Shown in pieces: positions 53,770 through 63,006 of a stretch of 64,000 nucleotides of DNA. Below the pieces are notes generated by a model. The model worked only from the letters and a program-made list of their open reading frames with translations, was not told the origin of the DNA and searched no databases. The stretch's first letter is position 1; every line of letters begins with the position of its first letter. Source of the stretch: Aquimarina sp. U1-2 (GTDB taxonomy: Bacteria > Bacteroidota > Bacteroidia > Flavobacteriales > Flavobacteriaceae); NCBI RefSeq assembly GCF_017897595.1, contig NZ_JAGKIK010000004.1, positions 1 through 64,000 of the forward strand. Reading direction: 5' to 3'. A program made the position numbers and the translations under genes.

Positions 53770-54588
53770 ATGAAATTTTATTTATATAAAAAGTTAGGTT
53801 TTTCTTCTTTTTTCGTTTGTATACTACTGATGAATATTTCATGTTCTGATGACGACGATACTGGAAATGGAAATGACACCACTATAACTGCTTTAAGTGA
53901 ATTAGGCTCTGATGAACAATTTAAAAATTTTGTAATCGAGTTGAATTCACCACCTGTCGTAATTCCAGACTTAGAAGAAGCCGATTCTATATTTAATGCT
54001 ATAGCACGCACAGGAACTCTTCAAGATACTGATCAGCAAACATTACTTTCGGCTTTTGGTTATGCAAACCTTCAGGATTTTGAAACGTATGCCAATCGAA
54101 TTATCGCTCAAGGCGCATCTTTTTATCAAAAATATGATTTAAAAAACAGACCTCAGGATTCTTTAGATTTGTATTTGAAGCCTATAATCGAGGATCTTAC
54201 AAACCCAACCGAGATTCAAAATGTTTTGAGTACAAAAATTCTTAAAAATATTGGTTTCTCTACTAATTGTCCGACACAAAACGAACGAATTCGAGAGGCA
54301 GGAAGATTAGATTTAGAAGATCAGATAAATGGTGTAGCATTTTCATGCCACGAAGAATTGGGAAGGAGAAGGTATCAAAGTTTACTGGATTATTTTGAAA
54401 AGTATGGAGAAGTCCCACAGACAGGATTTTGTGTTTTTCCTGATCCTGATAATATTTGCAAAGATGAAGTATTGCGGCATTTTTTAAATGACTCTAAATT
54501 AACCTTGGAATTTTATTGTTGTTTGGTAACGAAATATGAACTTATTGATTTCCAAGAAGATTGTTGTAAGGATTTACTGGTCTCATAA
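53770..54588 (+). CDS. lipoprotein of unknown function
   Basis: 272 aa. Lipoprotein signal with lipobox NISC (C25), then an acidic Asp-rich linker (SDDDDTGNGND). The mature part is helical and contains eight or more cysteines in the C-terminal 120 residues (TNCPTQN, FSCHEE, GFCVFPDPDNIC, YCCLV, DCCK), so disulfides are likely. I know no family for it. Its promoter is close by. Convergent with corA. Confidence 0.65.
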   Translation: MKFYLYKKLGFSSFFVCILLMNISCSDDDDTGNGNDTTITALSELGSDEQFKNFVIELNSPPVVIPDLEEADSIFNAIARTGTLQDTDQQTLLSAFGYANLQDFETYANRIIAQGASFYQKYDLKNRPQDSLDLYLKPIIEDLTNPTEIQNVLSTKILKNIGFSTNCPTQNERIREAGRLDLEDQINGVAFSCHEELGRRRYQSLLDYFEKYGEVPQTGFCVFPDPDNICKDEVLRHFLNDSKLTLEFYCCLVTKYELIDFQEDCCKDLLVS

Positions 54589-54621
54589 TTTAAATAAAAT
54601 CATTTTAATTCTGCTGTGCTA

Positions 54622-55689
54622 TTACAACCATTTCTTTCTTTTAAAGTAATACAATAAGCTGAAAAACACCAGAATCATAACTCCCCAAAGGATATGATAC
54701 CCGTATCTATAGCGTAGCTCTGGTATGTTTTCAAAATTCATACCATATACTCCTGCGAGAAATGTAAGTGGAATAAAAATAGAAGCCATAATGGTTAGTA
54801 CTTTCATCACCTCGTTCATTTTGTTGCTAATGGTGGTCATGTACATGTCCATCAATCCCCAAATCATGTCTCGATAGATTTCTACATTTTCAGATACCTG
54901 GATAATATGATCGTATAAATCCCTTAAGTAAAACTGTGTTTTTTCTCCAATTAATTGATATTCATTTTTGTCTAATCGATTTACTACCTCTCGCAATGGA
55001 AAAATTGCCTTTCTAATTTTTAAAACTTCTTTTTTTAAGCTTTGAATATCATGGGCAATATCATCATTGGGCGTTTCTTGAAATAAATCATCTTCTAATT
55101 CTTCAATTTTATCTCCCATAACTTCAATTAAGTTGAAATAGTTATCAACTACTGCATCCATCAAAGCATACAACAAATAATCGGCTTTCATAGTGCGTAC
55201 TCTCCCTTTGTTATGTTTAATACGGTTACGAATCGTATCAAATACATCGCCGTCAGATTCTTGAAAAGTGATCACATACCCCTCTCCTAGTACAAAACTA
55301 ATATGCTCGATGACCAAATTTTCATCTTTATCAAAGTATAGCATCTTCAAAACCACAAATAAATAGGTATCATATTCATCTATTTTGGGTCGTTGCTGTG
55401 TATTCGCAATATCTTCTAAAATAAGAGGGTGTAAATTACAATACGATCCAATTTCTTTGATGGCTTCAATATGATTAAGACCATTTATATTAATCCATGT
55501 AATTTTTTCAGAATCAATGTAGGTAAATACATTACCGATATGATCTACTTCCTTTTCAAGATAGCTTTCTTTATCATAATTAAAAACTTCAATATATAAT
55601 TCTCCAGAAGTTTTGTCTCCTGTATATACTATTGTTCCAGGTGCTAAGCCAGATTGCTTTTCAGCAGGAGATAGTATGTTATCGCTCAT
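54622..55689 (-). CDS. corA: CorA-type magnesium/cobalt transporter
   Basis: 355 aa. A long N-terminal cytoplasmic domain precedes two C-terminal helices. The channel signature YGMNF (about 320) is present with the periplasmic loop MNFENIPELRYRYGYH, and a basic C-terminus (KRKKW) follows. It imports Mg2+ (and Co2+) as a pentamer gated by internal Mg2+. Single gene; immediately upstream lies a MITE-like element. Confidence 0.92.
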   Translation of the reverse strand: MSDNILSPAEKQSGLAPGTIVYTGDKTSGELYIEVFNYDKESYLEKEVDHIGNVFTYIDSEKITWININGLNHIEAIKEIGSYCNLHPLILEDIANTQQRPKIDEYDTYLFVVLKMLYFDKDENLVIEHISFVLGEGYVITFQESDGDVFDTIRNRIKHNKGRVRTMKADYLLYALMDAVVDNYFNLIEVMGDKIEELEDDLFQETPNDDIAHDIQSLKKEVLKIRKAIFPLREVVNRLDKNEYQLIGEKTQFYLRDLYDHIIQVSENVEIYRDMIWGLMDMYMTTISNKMNEVMKVLTIMASIFIPLTFLAGVYGMNFENIPELRYRYGYHILWGVMILVFFSLLYYFKRKKWL

Positions 55690-55740
55690 TAGTTGTATAT
55701 TTTGTAACTACAATGTACTACATTAAAAATAGCTATACAA

Positions 55741-55936
55741 TGAACTCATTTAGACTTTTTTCAATTCGCTATAAAAATGCTCTTTTTCACTCAATTTTTG
55801 TCTTTTTATTACTCTGTAGCGCTGCTATGAAGTGCGAAAAACACTTCAATTGATCAAAAAACCTTTCGCAATCGCACCGTCTGGCACCTTCCTATTGGTC
55901 GGTCCTGCTTGAATCAAAAAAGTCTAAATGAGTTCA
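55741..55936. mobile_element. 196-bp MITE-like element with perfect 21-bp inverted ends
   Basis: The ends 55741-55761 and 55916-55936 are exact reverse complements, beginning TGAACTCATTTAGAC. The interior is unrelated to the 141-bp element near 13.6 kb and holds the remnant of no gene I can name. It lies in the shared upstream region of corA (minus) and the carbonic anhydrase gene (plus). A 73-codon ORF across it is not credible. Confidence 0.75.
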
Positions 55937-56049
55937 ATAGCAAAGGCATTTAAACAGTAGCTCAACCACTTTGAAGAAGAACATAAAAAGCATCAATATA
56001 AATACTATTAATATTAAAAGTAATACTGTTAAATTTTATACAATTATGG

Positions 56050-56078
56050 TTGAAATCCCAAATACAATTTTAATTTTG
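56050..56078 (+). promoter_or_regulatory. promoter of the carbonic anhydrase gene
   Basis: -33 TTG (56050-56052), 18-nt spacer, -7 TAATTTTG (56071-56078). Transcription from ~56085 would give a ~165-nt leader that includes the conserved hairpin at 56177. Confidence 0.55.
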
Positions 56079-56176
56079 TTCAAATAATTATAAATACCGT
56101 TAAACAGATGAGACGAACATTAATAAAGTTTAATAGCTTCTTTATCAAGAAGGAGAATATTTAGAACTTTTATTGT

Positions 56177-56203
56177 GAGAGCATAGCGGTTACAGATGTT
56201 CTC
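56177..56203 (+). promoter_or_regulatory. conserved leader hairpin, carbonic anhydrase gene
   Basis: Arms GAGAGCAT/ATGTTCTC (one G-U pair) around loop AGCGGTTACAG, followed by a T-run (GTTTTA). It ends 46 nt before the ATG at 56250. Matching elements precede the genes at 57190 and 62932. Confidence 0.65.
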
Positions 56204-56249
56204 TGTTTTATAATTAACCAATTATCAAATAATTAATAAAATTAAACGT

Positions 56250-57005
56250 ATGAAAAAAGTAATGTACCTATTCACCTTTCTTCTGTCCTTTTCTATGGTT
56301 GGTCAGTCTAAGGTAAAAACTCTGTTAAAAGCTAAAGATGATGTTTATTTCGCAGATCGAGATAGTGCTTATGTTGATCCGTATTATGGTTTACGAAAAC
56401 TAATATACGGTAATAAGCGTTTTGCAGAAAACAAAAGTATTAGTCCGAGACAAACAGATGCAGATCTCAAGAATAATCAATTAGGACAAAAACCATTTGC
56501 AACGATTATTGGTTGCGCAGATAGCCGTGTTCCTAACGAGATTATTTTTGATCAGGGAGTAGGTGATTTATTTATAACCAGAACAGCCGGACAAGTTATG
56601 GCAGAAGCTTCCTACGGAACTATAGAATATGCAACCGTAGCTTTAAACACCAAACTTATCGTAGTATTAGGTCACGAAAGTTGTGGGGCTGTAGACGCTG
56701 CCATGAAATTACCAGAAAATCCTCCCGGACATGTAGTTAGTTTGATTAACGCTATAAAACCATCTGCTATAAAAGCCAAGGAGGCGAATTTAGACGATAC
56801 CCAAGAATTAGATTTAGCGGTTAGATCAAATGTTGTAGAACAAGTTAATTTACTTAGAAACCTAGAACCAATATTAAGTCGTAAGTTTGACAAAGGCGAA
56901 GTTTTAATTGTAGGAGCCATCTATAATTTGAGCTCTGGAAAAGTAGAATTTATAGAAGAAACTATAACAAGTCTACCTAAATTTAAACAAAATATTAAGG
57001 GCTAA
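56250..57005 (+). CDS. exported beta-carbonic anhydrase
   Basis: 251 aa with a signal peptide (~1-19, ending MVGQ). All beta-CA zinc and catalytic residues are present: C89, D91, R93 in IGCADSRVP, then H142-x2-C145 in GHESCGAVD. It hydrates CO2 to bicarbonate, here in the periplasm or outside, unlike the usual cytoplasmic enzymes. It is followed 184 bp later by a DUF2490 outer-membrane barrel gene with the same kind of leader hairpin, so the two may be co-regulated. Confidence 0.93.
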   Translation: MKKVMYLFTFLLSFSMVGQSKVKTLLKAKDDVYFADRDSAYVDPYYGLRKLIYGNKRFAENKSISPRQTDADLKNNQLGQKPFATIIGCADSRVPNEIIFDQGVGDLFITRTAGQVMAEASYGTIEYATVALNTKLIVVLGHESCGAVDAAMKLPENPPGHVVSLINAIKPSAIKAKEANLDDTQELDLAVRSNVVEQVNLLRNLEPILSRKFDKGEVLIVGAIYNLSSGKVEFIEETITSLPKFKQNIKG

Positions 57006-57115
57006 TTACGACTTGTTCAAAACTATAGCTAAATCAACATAATTATTTATAAAACGAATAGTCATAAAATTTTAAAAATTACTTCACCAAAGGGAATGTT
57101 TAAAATTTTTAATGT

Positions 57116-57142
57116 GAGAGCGTAGCGGTTACATACGCTCTC
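57116..57142 (+). promoter_or_regulatory. conserved leader hairpin, DUF2490 gene
   Basis: Perfect 8-bp arms GAGAGCGT/ACGCTCTC around loop AGCGGTTACAT, followed by AATTTTTT. It ends 47 nt before the ATG at 57190. It could also terminate the carbonic anhydrase transcript. Confidence 0.7.
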
Positions 57143-57189
57143 AATTTTTTAATTATTTCGTTTCCAAACAATTAAAAAGATTTAAACGT

Positions 57190-57888
57190 ATGAAAATAAA
57201 AAGTATACTCGTGATACTCACTTTGTTTTGTTGTATGCAGAGTAGTGCACAATCCCCAGATGAAAATCAATTGGGTGCCTGGTATATGTATTTTTACAAC
57301 ATTAATTTTAAAGAATCAAATTGGGGAGTACAAGGAGATTTTCAATATCGAGATTGGCGGGGTCTAGGTGATCGAGAGCAACTCTTATTACGATCTGGTA
57401 TTACCTACTCACCTACAAATTCTGGTGTTAAATTTACTATGGGTTTTGCAAATATTACAACAGGAACTTATGGTACAGAGATTGACGCACCTATTTCTGA
57501 AAATCGTATATATCAAGAAGCTCTTTTTTCTAATACGATTTTAAAGCGTTTGCTTCTTACGCATCGTTTTCGATATGAGCAGCGTTGGGTAGAAGATCAG
57601 GACTTTAGAACCCGTTACCGATACAATATATTTGTCAATGTTCCAATCAATAAGGAAACACTAGTGCAAAATGCGTATTACATAGCTTTTTATAATGAAA
57701 TTTTTATTAATGGTGAACGTGATATAGGAAATGATCGAGAGGTTGAGTTTTTCGATAGAAATAGAACGTACCTTGGTCTAGGTTATGCCTTAAGTAATAC
57801 GTTAAGATTGCAATTAGGCTGGATGGAACAAACTACAGTCAATTGGCAAAAAGGACAATTGCAATTTAGTTTACATCATACATTTTGA
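57190..57888 (+). CDS. DUF2490 outer-membrane beta-barrel protein
   Basis: 232 aa with a signal peptide (~1-21, ending SSAQS). The mature protein alternates aromatic and polar residues in strands typical of a small outer-membrane barrel (WGVQGDFQYRDWRGLGDREQLLLRSGI, RFRYEQRWV, RTYLGLGYALSNTLRLQLGWMEQ, and terminal FSLHHTF ending in aromatic F). It matches the DUF2490 family, function unknown. It follows the periplasmic carbonic anhydrase gene and shares its leader hairpin and start-region motif. Confidence 0.82.
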   Translation: MKIKSILVILTLFCCMQSSAQSPDENQLGAWYMYFYNINFKESNWGVQGDFQYRDWRGLGDREQLLLRSGITYSPTNSGVKFTMGFANITTGTYGTEIDAPISENRIYQEALFSNTILKRLLLTHRFRYEQRWVEDQDFRTRYRYNIFVNVPINKETLVQNAYYIAFYNEIFINGERDIGNDREVEFFDRNRTYLGLGYALSNTLRLQLGWMEQTTVNWQKGQLQFSLHHTF

Positions 57889-57938
57889 TATTGAATGTCT
57901 TAAAAATTATACCTTAAAGATTAAAGTTTATAATGATT

Positions 57939-57973
57939 TTTCCCATGATCGCAATTTATTTTGATATCATGGG
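57939..57973 (+). terminator. terminator after the DUF2490 gene
   Basis: Arms TCCCATGAT/ATCATGGGA, then TCTGTTTTA. It lies between convergent genes; the T-tract is weak but better on the plus strand. Confidence 0.6.
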
Positions 57974-58072
57974 ATCTGTTTTATAATGAGAAAGCTATTT
58001 ATTGCATTCAAACCAATTTTACAGGAAAATCAATTATAAATTTCTTGTTTTATAGATAGTTACTTTAAAAAC

Positions 58073-58915
58073 TTAAGTTTCTATTTCAGGAAGTATTAGT
58101 ACTGGTGATGGACTGTCGAAACTGATTTTTTTGACCACGTTTTCTTGCATAAGCTGCTGAAAGAAATTATATCGATGGTTAATTAGGCAAATCATATCAG
58201 CGTTTGAGGTTACAATGAAATCACGTAATGCATCGGTCTCATCATCTTCGATATCAATCTTGAAAAACACATGATCTAATCCAGACAACAAAGATTTTAG
58301 CTTTTCTTTGTTTGTTTTTTGATTTTCAGACAAATATTCTTCTAGCATTACTCTGGCAATATTAATTTTACATTGATGAGAGGAGGCTATCTCAATTAAA
58401 AAACTCATTTCTTTTTCATAGAAATTTCGCTTAAAATTTGTTGAAAAAACAATAGTCTCGGGAGATTTAATTACATAATTTTTGGGTATAACAAGTATCG
58501 GACAGTTATTTACATGATTAATTACTTTTACCGTATTGCTGCCTAAGAATATTTCTTTCGCACTTTTTGCCCCTTTAGTACCCATAACAATGATATCAAT
58601 ATGTTTTGAAGTAACTACCGATACAACAGCATCCTCTAAAGTGTCTGATTCTGAAACAGACTGATATACGTGCAACTCGTTTTGATTTGATGTTTTGATT
58701 TGATGAATAAGATCATGTAATTTGGAAAATGTGTCTTTAGACATTTCTTCAATCCATTCGTCATTATATTCGTCTCCCATTAAAAAAGAAGGATTAGTAA
58801 TATATACATTCAATAAAAAGAAGGTACACGATTCATTTTCGAATAGTATTTTGGCATAATCAATAGCTTTTAATGCATTTTCTGAAAAATCAATAGGTAT
58901 TAAAATATGCTTCAT
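58073..58915 (-). CDS. tandem universal stress protein (UspA)
   Basis: 280 aa from the ATG at 58915 (MKHILIPIDFSENA), a typical start; an ATG seven codons upstream is less likely. It has two UspA domains (~1-145 and ~150-280). The first has VMGTKGAKSAKEIFLGSNTVKVINHVNNCPILVIPK, with the G-x2-G-x9-G(S/T) ATP-binding motif mostly intact; the second is more degenerate. It protects cells under stress by an unknown route. Single gene, convergent with DUF2490. Confidence 0.9.
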   Translation of the reverse strand: MKHILIPIDFSENALKAIDYAKILFENESCTFFLLNVYITNPSFLMGDEYNDEWIEEMSKDTFSKLHDLIHQIKTSNQNELHVYQSVSESDTLEDAVVSVVTSKHIDIIVMGTKGAKSAKEIFLGSNTVKVINHVNNCPILVIPKNYVIKSPETIVFSTNFKRNFYEKEMSFLIEIASSHQCKINIARVMLEEYLSENQKTNKEKLKSLLSGLDHVFFKIDIEDDETDALRDFIVTSNADMICLINHRYNFFQQLMQENVVKKISFDSPSPVLILPEIET

Positions 58916-58989
58916 ATGACTACTCGTATTGAACATTGAATATACGAAAAATTACCTGATGAGTTTACCATATATTCTCAGAAAGATTT

Positions 58990-59032
58990 ATGGGCACCAC
59001 CAAAGGATATAATACCCCGAGGTAGTTTACTT
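58990..59032. repeat. fragment of dispersed repeat R5
   Basis: Contains GGCACCACCAAAGGATATAA and CCCCGAGGTAGTTTAC. Related fragments lie at 16280, 17181, 43493 and near 43905. Confidence 0.5.
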
Positions 59033-59160
59033 AGTAAGGTAAAAAAAATTAAATAAAGTATAGCTGTTTATTTTTCAAAACGTACATTGTATATTCAAAA
59101 ATATAAGAAGTGAAGACACTCGCAACTATACATTAAAAACATTAGCAAAATAATAAAACA

Positions 59161-60537
59161 TTGAAAAAAGACCAGTTAAAAATAATCGGAAGCGAAGAGT
59201 GGTGTACATTTGATGAATTTGGCATTCCTGCTATAAAAGCCAGAATAGACTCTGGAGCCAAAACTTCTTCAATACAGGCCAATAATATTAAGATAATCTC
59301 AAAAGAAACTATAGAATGGGTTCGATTTGAAGTAAATCCCATACAGGATAATCGAAGTATCGTCATTACTTGTGAATCAAAAATTCATGATAAAAGAATG
59401 GTAAAAAGTTCTTCGGGCATATCAGAACAACGAATTGTTATCAAAACGCCAGTCACAATTGGTGATGTAACTTTCGAAATTGAACTAACACTAGCCAATA
59501 GAGACGCTATGGAGTTTAGAATGCTATTGGGTAGAGAAGCTTTGATAGATCGATACATGGTTAACCCTTCAGCCAGCTATCTTGAAACCGATTATACGGC
59601 AGAACAGATTGCAGAAAAATATGCTCCCTTCATTAAAGAAAAATCAGGTTTAAAAATTGCGCTGCTGGCAAGCAATCCTGGTTTGTACAGTAACAAACGT
59701 ATTGTAGAGGCCGGTATGGCTAGAGGACATGAGATGGTTTTTCTAAACGTAGAACAATCTTACATGAAGCTAGATGCTGTAGAGCCAGAAATCAGATACA
59801 GAGGAGGTAATATCATTGATGCTTTTGATGCCATCATCCCTAGAATAAAACCATCGGTAACTTTTTATGCGTGTGCGTTGATACGACAATTTGACTCTAT
59901 GGGTGCGTATTGCTTAAATTCTGCCGAAGCCATTACGCAATCGCGCGATAAGTTATTGGCCACACAGCTTTTTGCTAAGCATGATATACATATTCCCATT
60001 ACAGGATTTGCAAAGTCCCCTCTCGATACGAAAGATCTTATAAAGTTAGTAAACGGGGCTCCTTTAATTATTAAACTTTTAGAAAGCACCCAAGGTAAAG
60101 GTGTGGTATTAGCTGAAACCAATAAGGCTGCTGAAAGTGTTATTAATGCTTTTAAAAGTGTACAAACGAATATTTTGGTTCAAGAATTTATAAAAGAAGC
60201 TAACGGACAAGATATTCGGTGTTTTGTAGTTAATGGCAAAGTAGTAGCCTCTATGCAACGACAAGCCGCAAAAGGAGAATTTAGAGCAAATATACACCAA
60301 GGCGGTTCGGCTTCTAAAATCAAGATTACTTCTCAAGAACGTAAATTGGCACTTAAAGCGGCAAAGATTTTAAATTTACCGGTTGCAGGTGTAGATATTA
60401 TACGCTCAAACAAAGGTCCATTGCTTTTAGAAGTCAATTCTTCTCCGGGATTAGAAGGTATTGAAGGTGCTACAGGTCTAGATATAGCCAATATCATGAT
60501 CGAAGCTATTGAAAAGAAATTAAAATTTAAAAGGTGA
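59161..60537 (+). CDS. RimB-like aspartic protease fused to RimK-like ATP-grasp ligase
   Basis: 458 aa from a TTG start. Residues ~1-150 are a retropepsin-like domain with D30-S-G-A-K-T-S, the catalytic DSGA motif of the RimB/PA-family protease. Residues ~165-455 are an ATP-grasp ligase of RimK type: [48 protein letters not shown] and [13 protein letters not shown]. RimK adds glutamates to ribosomal protein S6 and RimB trims them; here both are in one chain. Substrate not proven. It is monocistronic. Confidence 0.88.
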   Translation: MKKDQLKIIGSEEWCTFDEFGIPAIKARIDSGAKTSSIQANNIKIISKETIEWVRFEVNPIQDNRSIVITCESKIHDKRMVKSSSGISEQRIVIKTPVTIGDVTFEIELTLANRDAMEFRMLLGREALIDRYMVNPSASYLETDYTAEQIAEKYAPFIKEKSGLKIALLASNPGLYSNKRIVEAGMARGHEMVFLNVEQSYMKLDAVEPEIRYRGGNIIDAFDAIIPRIKPSVTFYACALIRQFDSMGAYCLNSAEAITQSRDKLLATQLFAKHDIHIPITGFAKSPLDTKDLIKLVNGAPLIIKLLESTQGKGVVLAETNKAAESVINAFKSVQTNILVQEFIKEANGQDIRCFVVNGKVVASMQRQAAKGEFRANIHQGGSASKIKITSQERKLALKAAKILNLPVAGVDIIRSNKGPLLLEVNSSPGLEGIEGATGLDIANIMIEAIEKKLKFKR

Positions 60538-60754
60538 ACATTGTTACAGTAGCTAGAGTGCGTATAAAAAAATACTACTACTGACCATGACAACCTTCTA
60601 TTTATTTCTCAACAAAACTTTTAATACAAAAGAAAAAGACCGTCTTAAAAATAATCATAGATGTCCTTTAGAGCCCGTCTATGTATTGAAAAGACAGGTT
60701 CTAGACATCAAAGCTATACATTTCGTACGTTTAGATGGCCTTGTAAGCTGAAGA
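60538..60754. other. short spacer between convergent genes
   Basis: No terminator with a convincing stem was found for either gene; only AGACCGTCTT near 60642. Confidence 0.4.
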
Positions 60755-62932
60755 CTATTCCTTTATTCCTTCAAGATCCATCATAAAAGCATAAGATAAT
60801 GCTGTTCTTTTATAGCGAGCAAAACGACCAGAAGCACCTCCGTGTCCTGTTTCCATATCACAATCCATGATTAATAAATTATCATTGGTTTTTAGTTCTC
60901 TCAGTTTTGCAATCCATTTCGCAGGTTCCCAATACTGAACTTGACTATCCCAATATCCAGTTGTAATCAAAATATTTGGGTACGCTTTTGCTTCGACATT
61001 ATCATAGGGAGAATACGATTTCATATAATCATAATATTCTTTGTTTTTAGGATTTCCCCATTCGTCGAATTCAAACGTCGTTAAAGGAATAGTTTCGTCG
61101 AGCATTGTAGAAACAACGTCTACAAAAGGCACAGCTGCTACAACTCCATTCCATAAGTCAGGTTTCATATTAAGCACAGCACCCATTAATAATCCGCCAG
61201 CACTACCCCCACTAGCATACAAGTGATCGCTACTTGTAAAGCCTTCAGCTATGAGATGCTCCCCTACAGCGATAAAATCGGTAAACGTATTTTTCTTTTG
61301 TAATAATTTTCCATCTTCATACCATTGTCTACCCATTTCCTGCCCTCCTCTGATATGTGCTATTGCATAAATAAAGCCTCTATCCAGTAAACTTAACCTT
61401 GTACTACTAAAATAAGGTTCTGTACTATATCCGTAGGATCCATAAGCATACAATTGTAAAGGAGTATCAGAAGATGGCGTAACACCTTTTTTGTAAACCA
61501 AAGAAATAGGGATTTGAACTCCATCTTGCGCTGTGGCATATAAACGCTTTGACACATAGTTGTCTTTCGAAAAGCTAGCATCAACCACTTCTTGTTCTTT
61601 CAAGGTCGTTTGTTCCTTAGTGTCCATGTTGTAATCGATAGTACTTCTAGGCGTTGTTAGCGAAGTATAAGAATATCGCAAAACGTTGGTATCAAAACTT
61701 GGGTTTGTAGCAGTATATGCAAGGTAAGCAGGATCATCGAATTGTATATAATGATCATTATCACCATTCCAATTCATTACTCTAATTGTTCGTAAACCTT
61801 CTTTTCTCTCCCCCAGCACTAGATGATTTTTAAAGATGGTGAAATTTTCTAGTAAGATATTTTTTCTATGCGGTATTACTTCTGTCCAGTTTTCTTGCGT
61901 AGTTGCATTGATCGGTGTTTTTACCAATTTAAAATTCGTTGCATCTTTATTGGTTCTAATATAGAAATGATCTCCAAAATGAGCTACCTCATACTCAAGA
62001 TCGCGTACTCTTGGCTGAATGACCTTCCACTTGCCATTAGGAGTATCAGCATCTAAAAAACGATATTCGGTCGATAGTGTTTGCTGACTACCAATCATAA
62101 TAAATTTATCTGACCTTGATCTATAAACAAAAGTACTAAAAGTGTCATCTTCTTCATGATATACCAATTCATCTTTAGATTGATCAGTCCCCAATACATG
62201 TTTATAAATCTTATTAGCTCTCAATGTTATAGAATCTTTTGACGTATAAAAAACTGTTTTATTATCGTTAGCCCAGGCAACTCTTCCATTCGTATTTTCA
62301 AGTTGATCAGGGAGTGTTTCGCCAGTCTGTAGGTTTTTAAAATAGATTGTGTATCGGCGTCTTGAGATCGTATCAATACCATAAGCTAGTAACTCGTTAT
62401 TTGGACTTACAGATCTACTGCCGATACCAAAATACGAAAATCCTTCTGCCATATCAGGACCATTGAGCATGACTTCTTCTTCGGCATCATCTTCAAGCTT
62501 CTTACGACAGTATAACGCATAGTCCATTCCTTCTTCATATCTAGTGTAATAAGAATAACCATTGTCATTATAAGGAACAGATGAATCATCTTTTTTAATA
62601 CGGCCTACGATTTCATCATAAAGCTTTTTCTGCAATTCTTCTGTATGTTTCATCGCAGCAGTTTTATAATCATTCTCAGAGTTTAGGTAATCTAACACAT
62701 CTTGAGTTTGCTCATCGGGCTGTTCAGCATTCTTTTGCTCATCAGATAATCGCATCCAGAAATAGTTATCAATACGGGTATCACCGTGTGTGATAAGCTC
62801 TTTTTTGACTTTTTTAGCTACCGGAGCTTCTATAGATTGATGTGGTCTACCACCTGATGAATCATCTTCTTTTTTACATCCTACGGCAAAAACTATAGAA
62901 ATAATGAAGAATTTAATTAATTTAATTTTCAT
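60755..62932 (-). CDS. S9 family prolyl oligopeptidase/oligopeptidase B lipoprotein
   Basis: 725 aa. Lipobox AVGC (C19). An N-terminal beta-propeller (~60-430) caps a C-terminal alpha/beta-hydrolase with S577 in GGSAGG, D662 (GYWDSQV) and H697 (GHGGASG). This is S9A oligopeptidase B-like. It cleaves short peptides after basic residues or proline, here probably on a membrane surface facing the periplasm. Its 5' leader has the hairpin found before the carbonic anhydrase and DUF2490 genes, so the three may share a regulator. Confidence 0.9.
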   Translation of the reverse strand: MKIKLIKFFIISIVFAVGCKKEDDSSGGRPHQSIEAPVAKKVKKELITHGDTRIDNYFWMRLSDEQKNAEQPDEQTQDVLDYLNSENDYKTAAMKHTEELQKKLYDEIVGRIKKDDSSVPYNDNGYSYYTRYEEGMDYALYCRKKLEDDAEEEVMLNGPDMAEGFSYFGIGSRSVSPNNELLAYGIDTISRRRYTIYFKNLQTGETLPDQLENTNGRVAWANDNKTVFYTSKDSITLRANKIYKHVLGTDQSKDELVYHEEDDTFSTFVYRSRSDKFIMIGSQQTLSTEYRFLDADTPNGKWKVIQPRVRDLEYEVAHFGDHFYIRTNKDATNFKLVKTPINATTQENWTEVIPHRKNILLENFTIFKNHLVLGERKEGLRTIRVMNWNGDNDHYIQFDDPAYLAYTATNPSFDTNVLRYSYTSLTTPRSTIDYNMDTKEQTTLKEQEVVDASFSKDNYVSKRLYATAQDGVQIPISLVYKKGVTPSSDTPLQLYAYGSYGYSTEPYFSSTRLSLLDRGFIYAIAHIRGGQEMGRQWYEDGKLLQKKNTFTDFIAVGEHLIAEGFTSSDHLYASGGSAGGLLMGAVLNMKPDLWNGVVAAVPFVDVVSTMLDETIPLTTFEFDEWGNPKNKEYYDYMKSYSPYDNVEAKAYPNILITTGYWDSQVQYWEPAKWIAKLRELKTNDNLLIMDCDMETGHGGASGRFARYKRTALSYAFMMDLEGIKE

Positions 62933-62979
62933 ACCTTTAAATTTTATTAATTGTTTGATATTAAGATAGTTATAAAAAT

Positions 62980-63006
62980 TAGAACATATATAATCGCTAC
63001 GCTTTC
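62980..63006 (-). promoter_or_regulatory. conserved leader hairpin, S9 peptidase gene
   Basis: Minus strand: core stem AGCGT/ATGTT (two G-U pairs) around loop AGCGATTATAT, followed by AATTTTTATAA. It ends 47 nt before the ATG at 62932. The outer three pairs found in the other copies are weak here. Confidence 0.6.

Noticed and set aside
53591..53773. 60-codon ORF before the lipoprotein gene
   Set aside because: It overlaps the promoter and the start of the lipoprotein gene; no signal, no conserved feature.
55632..55853. 73-codon plus-strand ORF
   Set aside because: Runs across corA's start and the MITE-like element; no coding features.
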